Part shown: positions 27,401 through 34,712 of the stretch, piece by piece
How the letters are laid out: every line of letters begins with the position of its first letter
How positions within the stretch are numbered: the stretch's first letter is position 1
From: Streptomyces sp. BK208
Lineage (GTDB): Bacteria > Actinomycetota > Actinomycetes > Streptomycetales > Streptomycetaceae
Direction: 5' to 3'
DNA length: 64,000 nt
Assembly (NCBI RefSeq): GCF_004364245.1
Contig: NZ_SOAV01000003.1
Span: 520,867 to 584,866 of the forward strand
Notes under the pieces: model-generated
Seen by the model: only the letters and a program-made list of their open reading frames with translations
Told to the model about the DNA's origin: nothing
Database searches by the model: none
Program-made: the position numbers and the translations under genes

Positions 27401-27505
27401 GAGGTGCGGCTGCGCACGCTGCTGCGCCATCCGTCCGTGGCCGGCGTGGCCGGCGAACTGGCGGCGGCGCCGGGCCGGCACGGGCACGGGGCCGGCCGGG
27501 CCTGA
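24401..27505 (+). CDS. NRPS extension module C-A-T with atypical A domain
   Basis: A 1034-residue module. The condensation domain (about 1-430) starts with LPLTPLQEGILFHSL and has active HHCVLDG (135-141). The adenylation domain (about 450-930) departs from consensus: the usual core-3 TSGSTG is TSGSQG, the A4 FDxS region is SWDAFAFEL, and the A5 NxYGPTE is NAYSPLECM. Carrier Ser984 lies in RLGGHSI. Pocket residues by eye are D-A-F-H-V-T-A-M-V. Such A4/A5 variants occur in a minority branch of MbtH-dependent domains that activate unusual or beta-modified amino acids; the substrate here is unknown. ATG at 24401 with GGAGGACAG upstream. Predicted to extend the A-T-bound residue and pass a dipeptide to the C-A-T-TE protein. 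Confidence 0.93.
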   Translation: MSAPAIDEILPLTPLQEGILFHSLAEDGARGLYVAQYTVPLEGPLDEARLRDAVRRTLVRHPNLRARIHHRANGQPVQVVPRDVEPHWSVAGPDDGDAVLRAARTGGVGVEGGPLIRFDLVRDGVDRYRLAVTAHHCVLDGWSASVLLREILAGYADEELAPPVPYRGFLGWLAGRDRAAAERAWREELADAPPTLLAPESGATAARWATVVRELSPARTAELGGRMRSLNATLTTAVQAAWALVLARHTDRDDITFGSVLSGRPAELDGVEDMVGMLVNTVPVRVRTGASATLADLLADIRARRLALAAHDHVGLGEAARAAGVDGPLLDTTVSVEAVPDVPQWSRDPGGLRVGEVGCEETAHYPVTVVVTPGERLSVRVHHDTSRVPAAVARVLAAQLTRVLGVIAEDPRAHPGDIEPCDAREAERMLDAGRGARFALPRHPCVHTVFAEQATREPDATALVFEGERVSYGELDQQANRLAHHLIGLGIGRGDWVGVRLERGPRLVTALLAALKSGAAYVLLDPDFPGARAAECVRATGCRTVVSDRPLPDEVAERDGPRLVRIDDPRLEGAPRTDPGTPVDGEDLACVLFTSGSQGRPKGVAAPHRALVGSLLGQAFARVTPSDVVLQCSPMSWDAFAFELLSALFAGATCVLQPGGAPEPEVAVRLMGEHRVTVAHFSSSLLNFLVDAHPSAFDTVRLVLTGGEAASPGHLERLLRRRPGLTLVNAYSPLECMMVTVYRRVTLEDCLDGSVPLGGPVANKHFYVLDDHLRVLPPGMVGEVYLGGVGEAHGYLGEARLTAERFVADPYGPPGSRMYRSGDLARWRADGAVEYLGRRDDQVKLRGFRIEPSEVETALARHPGISGARVLVRTEGPGDQRLVAYVVPHGGTPAEPEDLRAHAAAVLPEHLRPVAYVTLERFPTTPNGKLDRRALPPPRYGSAAASSPAPDDPVRARLCVLFAEVLGVERVGVDDDFFRLGGHSILALRLLGRIKAEFGHEVRLRTLLRHPSVAGVAGELAAAPGRHGHGAGRA

Positions 27506-27510
27506 AGCGG

Positions 27511-27607
27511 ACGGCGGGACCGCCGCGCCGACGCGCGGCGGTCCCGCCGTGCGCCCCGCCTCGGCACGGGCACGCGCCCCGCCGGATGGGTCCCGGCGGG
27601 GCGCGTG
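27511..27607. terminator. Two tandem hairpin terminators
   Basis: Two perfect stem-loops: 18-bp arms at 27511-27528/27533-27550 with a 4-nt loop, and 15-bp arms at 27571-27585/27593-27607 with a 7-nt loop. They separate the convergent NRPS and ATP-grasp genes. Confidence 0.87.
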
Positions 27608-27637
27608 TGGGGGTCGGTGCGGGGCGGGTGGCCCGGA

Positions 27638-28894
27638 TCAGGTGCCGGCCAGCGCGTCCTGCTCGGTCGCGATGACGATGCGCTCGGACGCCGTACGGGC
27701 CGTGCGTTCGGCGCCCCGGCCGTCCGGCCCGGTGGCGATCACGAATCCGGAGCGCTCCCAGGAACTGCGGATCGGTTCGACGTGCGAGCCCACGTCGACG
27801 GCGAGGGCGACGTCGCGCACGCCCGCCGTGGACCGGGCCTCGTCGATCCCGCTGACGGACGTGACGCGGCCGGGCGGGACACCCAGGAAGCGGATGGCGG
27901 CGCCTTGTGGCCGCCGTGGCACCGCAGCGGGCTCCTCCCCGGCCGCGACACGGAACCAGTTGCGCAACAGGTCCCAGTCGTAGGCGAGTTCGATGAGCCG
28001 GTGGATCTGGTCGCCGGGCAGCCTCGCGGCACACTCCACCAGGTGCGGCATCCCGTCCTCGACGATCCACTCGCCGTGCATGACGCCGGTACGGAATCCG
28101 GACGCGCGGGCCAGGGCCAGCATGCTGGCGCTCAGCGATTCGCGTACGCCGCCCTCGGGCGGAGCCGGGACGACGTGTCCCATCTCCACCGGGTGGACAC
28201 CGCCGAGCAGGCGCTTGGCGGTCACGTTGCAGAACAGCGCGTCACCGTCGCGCAGCAGCAGCTCGACGCTGAACTCCTCGCCCAGGAGCCGTCGTTCGGC
28301 CAGGCAGGGGGAGGGCGCCCCGTCCAGGCGCATGGTCCCGCCGATGGCGTTGCGCGCGGTGGTGTGCCGCCAGGCCGCCGCCACGTCCGCGCCGGGTTCG
28401 AGTACAAGGACGCCTTCGCTGGACTGGAGGGTGGCGGGCTTGAGGACGAACCCGTCGGGGCACCCGGCGGCGAATTCCGCCGCTTCGGCCGCGTCGGACA
28501 CCTCTCTCCAGGCGGGCTGGGGGATGCCCGCCTCGTCGGCGAGCCGTCGCTGACGGCGCTTGTCGCGGAAGGTCCGGGCGGCCTCGGTGCCGGGGCCGGG
28601 CAGACCCCAGGCGTCGGCGAGGACCGCTGCGGCCACGACGCCGTAGTCGTTGCCCGGCAGCACGGCACGTACACCGGGCGGCGGGGCGACGAGGGCGGGC
28701 AGCCGGTCCGCGTCGGTCTGCACCGGGGCGGGCAGGACGTCGGCGAAGCAGGCGATCTCGCCGGTGCGGTCGCGGGCGCCTCGCACGGCGAGGACTTCCG
28801 GTTCGTCCACGACGAGGACGCTGTCCGGCGCCAGGAAGCCGTCGAGGATGCGCAGCAGGTCCGCGCTGTATCCCACCAGGACGTATGGGGGCAT
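27638..28894 (-). CDS. ATP-grasp carboxylate-amine ligase
   Basis: A 418-residue ATP-grasp enzyme resembling L-amino-acid ligases (BacD/TabS type). It shows the ATP-binding lysine strand FVLKPATLQSSEG, the central GGTMRLDG and LGEEFSVELLLRDG region, and the Mg-binding signature HLVECAARLPGDQIH near 300. Such enzymes activate a carboxylate as acyl phosphate and form an amide or peptide bond. Last gene of the minus-strand unit AsnA-like - LuxR - ATP-grasp; only 12 bp separate it from the LuxR gene. RBS GAAAGGGA. It probably adds an amino acid or amine to a precursor or to the finished peptide outside the NRPS line. Confidence 0.88.
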   Translation of the reverse strand: MPPYVLVGYSADLLRILDGFLAPDSVLVVDEPEVLAVRGARDRTGEIACFADVLPAPVQTDADRLPALVAPPPGVRAVLPGNDYGVVAAAVLADAWGLPGPGTEAARTFRDKRRQRRLADEAGIPQPAWREVSDAAEAAEFAAGCPDGFVLKPATLQSSEGVLVLEPGADVAAAWRHTTARNAIGGTMRLDGAPSPCLAERRLLGEEFSVELLLRDGDALFCNVTAKRLLGGVHPVEMGHVVPAPPEGGVRESLSASMLALARASGFRTGVMHGEWIVEDGMPHLVECAARLPGDQIHRLIELAYDWDLLRNWFRVAAGEEPAAVPRRPQGAAIRFLGVPPGRVTSVSGIDEARSTAGVRDVALAVDVGSHVEPIRSSWERSGFVIATGPDGRGAERTARTASERIVIATEQDALAGT

Positions 28895-28906
28895 GATCGG
28901 TCCCTT

Positions 28907-29833
28907 TCAGATCTCTCCGGGGCGCAGTTCGCCGTGCTGGACACCGCAGCCCAGAGCCGCCTGCATGAGCAGGACCGCTTCGAGTCGGTTGCGCACGCAC
29001 AGCTTGGTCAGGGCGTGGGAGACGTGGCTCTTGATGGTGGCCGGGGAGACGACGAGGCAGTCGGACACCTCGCCGGTCGACATCCCCTCCGCGAGCAGGG
29101 TCAGTACCTCCCGTTCCCGTCGGGTCAGGCAGCGCAGCCGGACCGCGAGGTCACGCCCGGCGTCCGCGGGCTGCATGGCCACGCAGAGTCCGACGAGGTC
29201 GGGCGAGAGCACGATGTGCCCGGTCGCGGCGGCGGCAGCGGCCTGCGGCAGGTGGGACAGCGCCCAGTCCTTGCTCAGGCACCCCGAGGTACCCGAGGCC
29301 AGGGCGGCGTCCAGCCGGTGCTTGGACCAGTCGACGCCCACCAGGAGGGTCCTGCCGCCGCGGCGGTTGACGTCCTGGGCCTTGAGGACGTGGTTCTCCA
29401 GCGGTCCGGAGACCAGGATCGTCAGGTCCGCCCGGTGCAGCGGCCACTCCGCGGCCGGGCGGCGGCTGTCGCCGGTGGCGACCAGGCTGACCTGGTCGTC
29501 CGCGTGCAGGGTGCCGCCGAAGACCTGGCGGGAGACCGGGTCCCCGTCGACCAGGAGGACACGGGGCGGTTCGGCGGACGGCGGGGCGGCCGGCGCGAAC
29601 ACCTGCGCAGGTGCGGGCGCCGTGGCGAGCCCGGCGGTGGCGGATCCGGCGGTGGCGGGTCCTCCCGTGGTGGCCGCTGCGGCCGGCCCCACGGGGCCAG
29701 CCCCTTTCACGACCGGTCCGGCCGGGCGTGAGGGGAGGCGGGGAGGGTGGTCGAGGAGCGCGGCGGCGGGGAGCACCCCGCCCCACGCGCTCGCGCCGGT
29801 CTCGCGCTGGGGGTGGCTCGTGATACGGGTCAT
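28907..29833 (-). CDS. Orphan LuxR/NarL-type regulator with degenerate receiver
   Basis: A 308-residue regulator. Residues about 1-85 are an Ala/Pro/Gly-rich extension. Residues about 90-210 look like a response-regulator receiver (RVLLVDGDPVSRQVF start), but the strand that should carry the phospho-acceptor Asp reads ADLTILVSG and has no Asp at its end. The C-terminal HTH (CLTRREREVLTLLAEGMSTG, SPATIKSHVSHALTKL) is intact. No kinase is adjacent. ATG at 29833 with GGAGGTG upstream; the gene starts 16 bp after the AsnA-like stop. Probably a pathway-specific activator that responds to a ligand or to its level rather than to phosphorylation. Confidence 0.85.
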   Translation of the reverse strand: MTRITSHPQRETGASAWGGVLPAAALLDHPPRLPSRPAGPVVKGAGPVGPAAAATTGGPATAGSATAGLATAPAPAQVFAPAAPPSAEPPRVLLVDGDPVSRQVFGGTLHADDQVSLVATGDSRRPAAEWPLHRADLTILVSGPLENHVLKAQDVNRRGGRTLLVGVDWSKHRLDAALASGTSGCLSKDWALSHLPQAAAAAATGHIVLSPDLVGLCVAMQPADAGRDLAVRLRCLTRREREVLTLLAEGMSTGEVSDCLVVSPATIKSHVSHALTKLCVRNRLEAVLLMQAALGCGVQHGELRPGEI

Positions 29834-29849
29834 CGCGGCACCTCCGCGG

Positions 29850-30854
29850 TCAGGGCGAGACGACGCCGGGAAGCTTCGGGAAGGCGGTGGTCTGCCACAC
29901 GTAGTCGGCACCCACCAGGTAGCGGGTGAAGCGCTGGACACCGAGCCCGAAGCCCGCGCTCGGCGGTATGCCCTTCTTCACCTCGTCCAGGTACCAGCCG
30001 TACTTGGCGGGGTTCTCCCCCGTCTCACGCATCCGGGTGATCAGACGCCGGTAGTCCGACTCGCGTTCGCCGCCGCTGATGACCTCGCCGTAGCCCTCCG
30101 GCATGAGAAGGTCGAACGTCCGCAGCACGCCCGGCCGTTGACTGTCCTCTCGCTCCAGGAAGACGCGCGAGCCCTTGGGGTAGTCGGTCAGGAACACGGG
30201 GCGGACGCTGCCCTCGGAGAGGATGCGCTCGCCCTCCCAGTCGATCTCGGCCGCCGCGCTCTGGGCATGACCGCCGTCGACGAGGCGGGTGACGGCGTCC
30301 GTGTGAGCGAGCCGTTCGAATGGGGCCGCGAGCATCGCCCGCAGCGCGTCCACGTCGCGCCCCAGGTCGCGCAGCGCCGGTTCGCACTCGGCGACGACCG
30401 CTCGGGTAGCGGTGGCGATCAGCTCCTCGGCCAGGTCCATCACCTGTTCGCGGCTGGTGTGCGCCATCTCGATGTCCAGCTGATGGAACTCCGCGAGATG
30501 GCGCTGGGTGGAGCAGGTCTCCAGCGGCTCCATCCGTACGTTCGGAGCGACGTAGAAGATCTTGTCGTAGGCGAGCAGGGCCGCCTGCTTGTAGACGAAG
30601 GCGCTCGTCATGAGTTTGTAGCGGTGGCCGTAGAAGTCGACGTCGACCTGTTTGGCGCCGCGAATTCCGGGGTCGGTGACCGGGCCGATGACGGGAGGGA
30701 GGAGTTCCACGAATCCGGCTTCGTACAGGAATTCCCGGGCGTGTCGCAGAAACAGGTTCTGCAGGCGGAGAATCCGACGGGTGCTGTCGGAGCCGAGGTG
30801 TGCTCGTGGCCCGGGTGGGAGGTGCGCGCCAACGACGACTGCGGGTGCTGACAT
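29850..30854 (-). CDS. Asparagine-synthetase-A/AsnRS-like class II catalytic domain
   Basis: A 334-residue class IIb aminoacyl-tRNA-synthetase-like core without anticodon-binding domain. Motif 2 is around APNVRMEP...QRHLAEFHQLDIEMA (Arg107, His119) and motif 3 is GFGLGVQRFTRYL with Arg308. The domain resembles AsnRS and the archaeal AsnRS-derived asparagine synthetase, which makes an adenylate that is captured by ammonia. It is too short to be a working tRNA synthetase and sits in a biosynthetic operon. I infer an amide-forming or adenylating role on a small acid. ATG at 30854; RBS GAGGGAGC is somewhat distant. A much longer open frame upstream is not supported. Confidence 0.82.
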   Translation of the reverse strand: MSAPAVVVGAHLPPGPRAHLGSDSTRRILRLQNLFLRHAREFLYEAGFVELLPPVIGPVTDPGIRGAKQVDVDFYGHRYKLMTSAFVYKQAALLAYDKIFYVAPNVRMEPLETCSTQRHLAEFHQLDIEMAHTSREQVMDLAEELIATATRAVVAECEPALRDLGRDVDALRAMLAAPFERLAHTDAVTRLVDGGHAQSAAAEIDWEGERILSEGSVRPVFLTDYPKGSRVFLEREDSQRPGVLRTFDLLMPEGYGEVISGGERESDYRRLITRMRETGENPAKYGWYLDEVKKGIPPSAGFGLGVQRFTRYLVGADYVWQTTAFPKLPGVVSP

Positions 30855-30931
30855 TCTTCGTGCTCCCTCGTTCTCTAAAGGATCAGGGAAGAACTTCGCC
30901 TGATCCACGCTAGGGGAGGGAAGTGACCGGT

Positions 30932-30967
30932 CCGGAATTTTCCGGCGGAATACAACCGGAATTCCGC
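30932..30967. promoter_or_regulatory. Clustered CCGGAA/TTCCGG inverted repeats before the AsnA-like operon
   Basis: CCGGAA-TT-TTCCGG (30932-30945) overlaps TTCCG-G-CGGAA (30940-30950) and the pair GCGGAAT (30945-30951) / ATTCCGC (30961-30967). They lie about 80-110 bp upstream of the AsnA-like start, a typical operator position. The boxes resemble the repeat at 20947-20962. Confidence 0.45.
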
Positions 30968-31096
30968 TGGCCGGACGACCGGCTCGCGGGCAGGTGGAAG
31001 CGCCCTGCGGACACACCGCTCGGGAGAGGGGTCTGCGCAGGGCGCGCGGGAGCGTCACGGCCGGGCGCCGGCGTATCGGCGGGCGCGTCCGTGAAC

Positions 31097-31783
31097 TCAG
31101 CGGGTGCGACGTTCCAGGTATGCGGTGCCGCGGTCGACGGCGGCCAACCGCCAGCCGTCGCGGGCCACCTCCATGAGAGCGCCGGTGGCACCGGGGCCGG
31201 GCCCCTCGGGGAGCGGCACGGCCCTGTACTCGTACGCGCAAGTGGGCGCGGGGCGCCGCACATCCGGTGCACCGGCGGCTTCCGCGTCCCGGTCGTCCCC
31301 GTCCGTGCCGGTTCCGGCAGCGGCCGTCCGGGCCGTCCCGTCGAGGGCTCCCGGGCCGGCATCGGGGCGCGTTCCCTTGGCGGGGGCGGTGGCGGGAGAG
31401 GCGAGCGGGATCGATCCCTGGCCGTGCGAGGAACCGGACAACCGTGGTCCCTGTTCGGGGAATCCGTGAGCGTCGTGAAAGGGCTCCCCCGGGCCGGCGG
31501 GCCGTGTGAAGTCCCGCGGACGGACGCCGTCCGGACTTCCGTGCGGGCCTTCGCGTTCCCCTTCCACGGCGAGTTTCAGCAACCGGTACCGAGTGGACCC
31601 GTCGATGCGCAGAGCGTCGGCCAGCAACTTGACGGTCTCTTTGCGCGGATGGCGCACATGACCCTTCTCCAGGTTTCTTATCGCGCGCGAACTGATGGTG
31701 GAGAGGTCGGCCAACTGCTGCTGGGTGATGCCTGAACGCAGTCTGGTGCGCATCAGCATTTCGGCGAACTGAAGGTTTTCCAT
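31097..31783 (-). CDS. XRE-family regulator with C-terminal DUF4177-like domain
   Basis: A 228-residue protein. The HTH_3 domain (about 5-65) reads MRTRLRSGITQQQLADLSTI and SSRAIRNLEKGHVRHPRKET. The middle is a low-complexity Gly/Ala/Pro stretch. The last about 50 residues (YEYRAVPLPEGPG, DGWRLAAVDRGTAYLERR) fit the small DUF4177 fold. ATG at 31783 with GGAG about 10 nt upstream. The HTH region uses rare ATA and AGA codons. It lies 242 bp upstream of the AsnA-like gene in the same direction and probably controls the peptide cluster. Confidence 0.8.
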   Translation of the reverse strand: MENLQFAEMLMRTRLRSGITQQQLADLSTISSRAIRNLEKGHVRHPRKETVKLLADALRIDGSTRYRLLKLAVEGEREGPHGSPDGVRPRDFTRPAGPGEPFHDAHGFPEQGPRLSGSSHGQGSIPLASPATAPAKGTRPDAGPGALDGTARTAAAGTGTDGDDRDAEAAGAPDVRRPAPTCAYEYRAVPLPEGPGPGATGALMEVARDGWRLAAVDRGTAYLERRTR

Positions 31784-32398
31784 GAGGTGACTCCGACATC
31801 CGACATCTCGTGGACCGTACTTCCCCGGATCCGGTACGCGGCCTCCGGTGCCGCCGCGCTGGGTGCGTCCGGCGACTTCCTCCCCACCATAGGAAGGGTC
31901 CTGCCGGGCCTCCACGTCATGACCGTCACACGCCTACGCTTCGCGACAACCTTCCGGCGGCCGACGTCCCCGCCCCGTATGCACTGGTGGGACACCGCTC
32001 CCGGCCACGGAGCCACTCCGGCTGACCGAACGGGCAAAGAGGCGCCCGAACGGCCCGCCCGGACCACGCGCCCGACCGGGCCCGGACCGTCGCACCCTGT
32101 CTGAGCTGCGGGATGGGCGACCCAGCGGCACGGCACCGGTGACAGGCACCGAACGGCGCCCGCTCACCAATGTAAAATCTGCCAAATGGCCGATTACGAC
32201 TGCTCGTTGGTCATGCATGGGGTTGCGAGTGCCGAGCAGCACCCCGTCAGCCGCCTCGACGCGTTCGCGTACGCCGCCCGGCCGTCCAGGTCGCGGCCCA
32301 ACAGGATGCGCATACGACACCGGCGCACCTCGAATCGGAGAACACCGCCTTGATGACCGGCAGGCCCTCATGCCGGCCGGCGAGCGGCGGGCGGTGGA
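31784..32398. other. 615-bp region without a supported gene
   Basis: Between the XRE gene start and the SDR gene end. It must hold the XRE promoter. A small patch of lower G+C is seen near 32170. Short open frames on both strands lack ribosome-binding sites and convincing codon use; I see nothing else. Confidence 0.6.
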
Positions 32399-33193
32399 TC
32401 AGGCCGCGGTGAAGCCGCCGTCCGCGGCGAGTACGGCGCCCGTGACGAAGGACGATCGCGGGGACACCAGGAAGCACAGGACTTCCGCGATCTCCCGCGG
32501 CTGCGCCACCCTGCCCAGGGGGTGGACGTTCCCGAAGGACGCGAGATAGGCACGGCTGTCGGAGCGGAAGGTGTCGAGGAAGTCGGTCTCGACGACGCCG
32601 GCGGCGACGAGGTTCGCGCGGATGCCCAGCGGGCCGCCCTCCAGGGCCAGCACCTTCGTCACCTGGGCGAGCGCACCCTTCGACGCGCTGTAGGCGACTC
32701 CTTCGGGCAGGCCGACGGCAGACGCGTAGGAGCCGGTACTGACGATGGCGCCGCCCCCGCGCTCCTCCATGGCCCGGAAGGCTTCGCGGGCGAAGAAGAA
32801 GGCACCACGGGCGTTGACGTTCATCACGCTGTCCCAGTCCTGTGCCGTGGTGTGCGTGACGGGCTTGTTCAGGGTGCGTCCGGCGTTGTTGACCAGGATG
32901 TCCAGTCCGCCGAAGGCGTCGACGGCGGCCCCGACCGCGCGGGTGGCGGTCTCTTCCGCGGTGACATCGCCGCTCACCGTCACGGTCCCGGGGAACTCCT
33001 CTGCCAGCGCGACCAGTTCGGTACGCGTGTCGAGGGCGACGACGTGTGCGCCGCGGGCATGGAGGAGAGCCACGGTCTCCTTGCCGATGCCGCGTGCGGC
33101 GCCGGTGACGAGAGCGGTCTTTCCGGCGAACTCGGCAGCTTCGACGGCTTCGACGGCTTCGACGGCTTCGGCGGACAGGGGTGTGGAGGTCAT
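32399..33193 (-). CDS. Short-chain dehydrogenase/reductase (SDR)
   Basis: A 264-residue classical SDR oxidoreductase. It has the cofactor motif TGAARGIG, NNAG, catalytic Ser and YSASK in SYASAVGLPEGVAYSASK, and ends with VTGAVLAADGGF. An N-terminal EAVEAVEAVEAAE run comes from a 9-bp tandem repeat. ATG at 33193 with GGGAG upstream. It is 82 bp after the MFS gene in the same direction, in a three-gene unit with the exporter and a small protein, all facing a divergent XRE regulator. The unit looks like a drug- or quinone-responsive detoxification module; the substrate is unknown. Confidence 0.92.
   Translation of the reverse strand: MTSTPLSAEAVEAVEAVEAAEFAGKTALVTGAARGIGKETVALLHARGAHVVALDTRTELVALAEEFPGTVTVSGDVTAEETATRAVGAAVDAFGGLDILVNNAGRTLNKPVTHTTAQDWDSVMNVNARGAFFFAREAFRAMEERGGGAIVSTGSYASAVGLPEGVAYSASKGALAQVTKVLALEGGPLGIRANLVAAGVVETDFLDTFRSDSRAYLASFGNVHPLGRVAQPREIAEVLCFLVSPRSSFVTGAVLAADGGFTAA
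33141..33167. repeat. 9-bp tandem repeat in the SDR gene
   Basis: Three perfect copies of TCGACGGCT, with degenerate flanking copies on both sides, encoding the Glu-Ala-Val repeat near the SDR N-terminus. In-frame, so length change is tolerated. Confidence 0.8.
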
Positions 33194-33275
33194 TCGGGTA
33201 CTCCCTGTGGGGGTGGGGCTCGGGTGGCGGTGCCCGGCGACGGATGGCTTCGTGGTGGGGCGGAGGGCCACGGCG

Positions 33276-34712
33276 TCAGTGGTTCCGGCTGTCGGCCGGG
33301 TGCCGGATGAGCAGGGCGGCGCACAGACCGGCGAGTACGGCGGCGACGACGACGGCAGTGCCAGGGGTGTAGCCCGCCAGAGGGTCGGAGCGGTCCGCCT
33401 GCCGTCCGGCTTCGACGACCGCGGTGACGAGGGCGAGGACGACAGCACCGCCGATCTGCATGAAGGTGTTGAGCAAGGCTCCCGCCAGCCCCTGGTCCCG
33501 ATCGGGCACCCCGGCCACCGCACTCATGTTCAGCGCGGGGAACGTCGCGGCGGTACCGATCCCGTTGACGACCATGACGGGCAGGATCACCGTGAGAAAC
33601 GGGCTGCCGGGGCCGATCCGGAAGAACAGCGCGTAGGACAGCGCGAGAAGCAGCATCCCGACGGCGATCGTCCTGTGCACGCCGAACCGCACGGCGAGCC
33701 GGCCCGCGAACGGCGCCAGCGCACCGTTGGCGAGGCCGAGCGGGACGAAGGCACCGGCCGTCTGCAACGGCGTCCAGCCCAGCACGTTCTGCAGATAGAG
33801 CGTGGCGAGGAACGCGAACGACGTGTAGGCGCCCCACATCGCGAAGATCGTCAGGTTGGTGCGCGCGGTCGCACGCCGGGTGAGGAAGGACAACGGGACC
33901 AACGGCTTGCGTGCGCGGGACTCGACGCGGAGGAACAGAGCGAGCGAGCAGGCCGCGACGGCGAGGAGGACGAGAGTGCGGGTGGACAGCCAGCCGTGCG
34001 CCGGAGCCTGCGTGAGGGCGTAGACCAGGAGCACCAGAGCTCCGGTGGCCGTCAGCGCACCGGGAACGTCGAGTTTCTCACGGACCCCGCCCCTGCGGTC
34101 CGCCGGGAGCAGGCGCGGCCCTGCGAGCAGCGCCGCCACGGCGATGGGCACCGGAAGCGCGAAGACGAGCCGCCACGACACTTCGGTCAGTACCCCGCCG
34201 AGAACGAGCCCTCCGATGAAGCCGCAGGCCCCGGCGGTGGCGTACCACCCCAGAGCACGGCCTCGCCGAGGGCCCTCCGGCCAGTTGGTGGTGATCAGGG
34301 AAAGGGCCGCCGGGGCCAGGAAGCCCGCGGCGATCCCCTTCACCAGCCGCGCCGCGATCAGCAGGCCGCCGGTCGGAGCGAGCGCACCCAGCACACTCAC
34401 CACGCCGAAGACGGCGACCGCGGTCAAGAAGGCGCGACGTCGACCGAACAGATCGGCGACCCGGCCGCCGAGGAGAAGAAACCCGCCGTAACCAAGGGCA
34501 TAGGCGGACACGACCCACTGCAGGGAGCCCGACACCATGTGGAGGTCACGCTGGATCGCGGGCAGGGCCACGCCCACGTCGGACAGATCGATCGCGTCCA
34601 TGAAATGAGCCGCGCACAGCACCAGCAGGGCCGCCGTACCGGGTGTCGGCCGGACCTTCGCGACGGCCCCGGTCTCGCCGTTGACGGTGACGATTCCGTC
34701 AGTCTGTTTCAT
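33276..34712 (-). CDS. MFS drug efflux transporter (DHA2-type)
   Basis: A 478-residue multidrug-type major facilitator, with about 13-14 hydrophobic segments. The loop motif GGRVADLFGRRRAFL is present, and LDVPGALTATGALVLLVYAL is typical of DHA2 exporters. Its start overlaps the end of the upstream small gene by 14 bp, so the two are co-translated. With the SDR and the XRE regulator it forms an inducible efflux module. Confidence 0.9.
   Translation of the reverse strand: MKQTDGIVTVNGETGAVAKVRPTPGTAALLVLCAAHFMDAIDLSDVGVALPAIQRDLHMVSGSLQWVVSAYALGYGGFLLLGGRVADLFGRRRAFLTAVAVFGVVSVLGALAPTGGLLIAARLVKGIAAGFLAPAALSLITTNWPEGPRRGRALGWYATAGACGFIGGLVLGGVLTEVSWRLVFALPVPIAVAALLAGPRLLPADRRGGVREKLDVPGALTATGALVLLVYALTQAPAHGWLSTRTLVLLAVAACSLALFLRVESRARKPLVPLSFLTRRATARTNLTIFAMWGAYTSFAFLATLYLQNVLGWTPLQTAGAFVPLGLANGALAPFAGRLAVRFGVHRTIAVGMLLLALSYALFFRIGPGSPFLTVILPVMVVNGIGTAATFPALNMSAVAGVPDRDQGLAGALLNTFMQIGGAVVLALVTAVVEAGRQADRSDPLAGYTPGTAVVVAAVLAGLCAALLIRHPADSRNH

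Noticed and set aside
29850..30854. Housekeeping asparaginyl-tRNA synthetase
   Set aside because: No anticodon-binding domain, too short, and in an operon with an ATP-grasp ligase and pathway regulator.
29850..31799. Single 649-residue protein containing the AsnA-like domain
   Set aside because: The first 315 residues are low-complexity and cross the XRE gene on the same strand; the ATG at 30854 begins the conserved domain.
32186..32360. Small + strand gene in the gap before the SDR
   Set aside because: No ribosome-binding site, arginine-rich out-of-frame composition, no similarity recognised.
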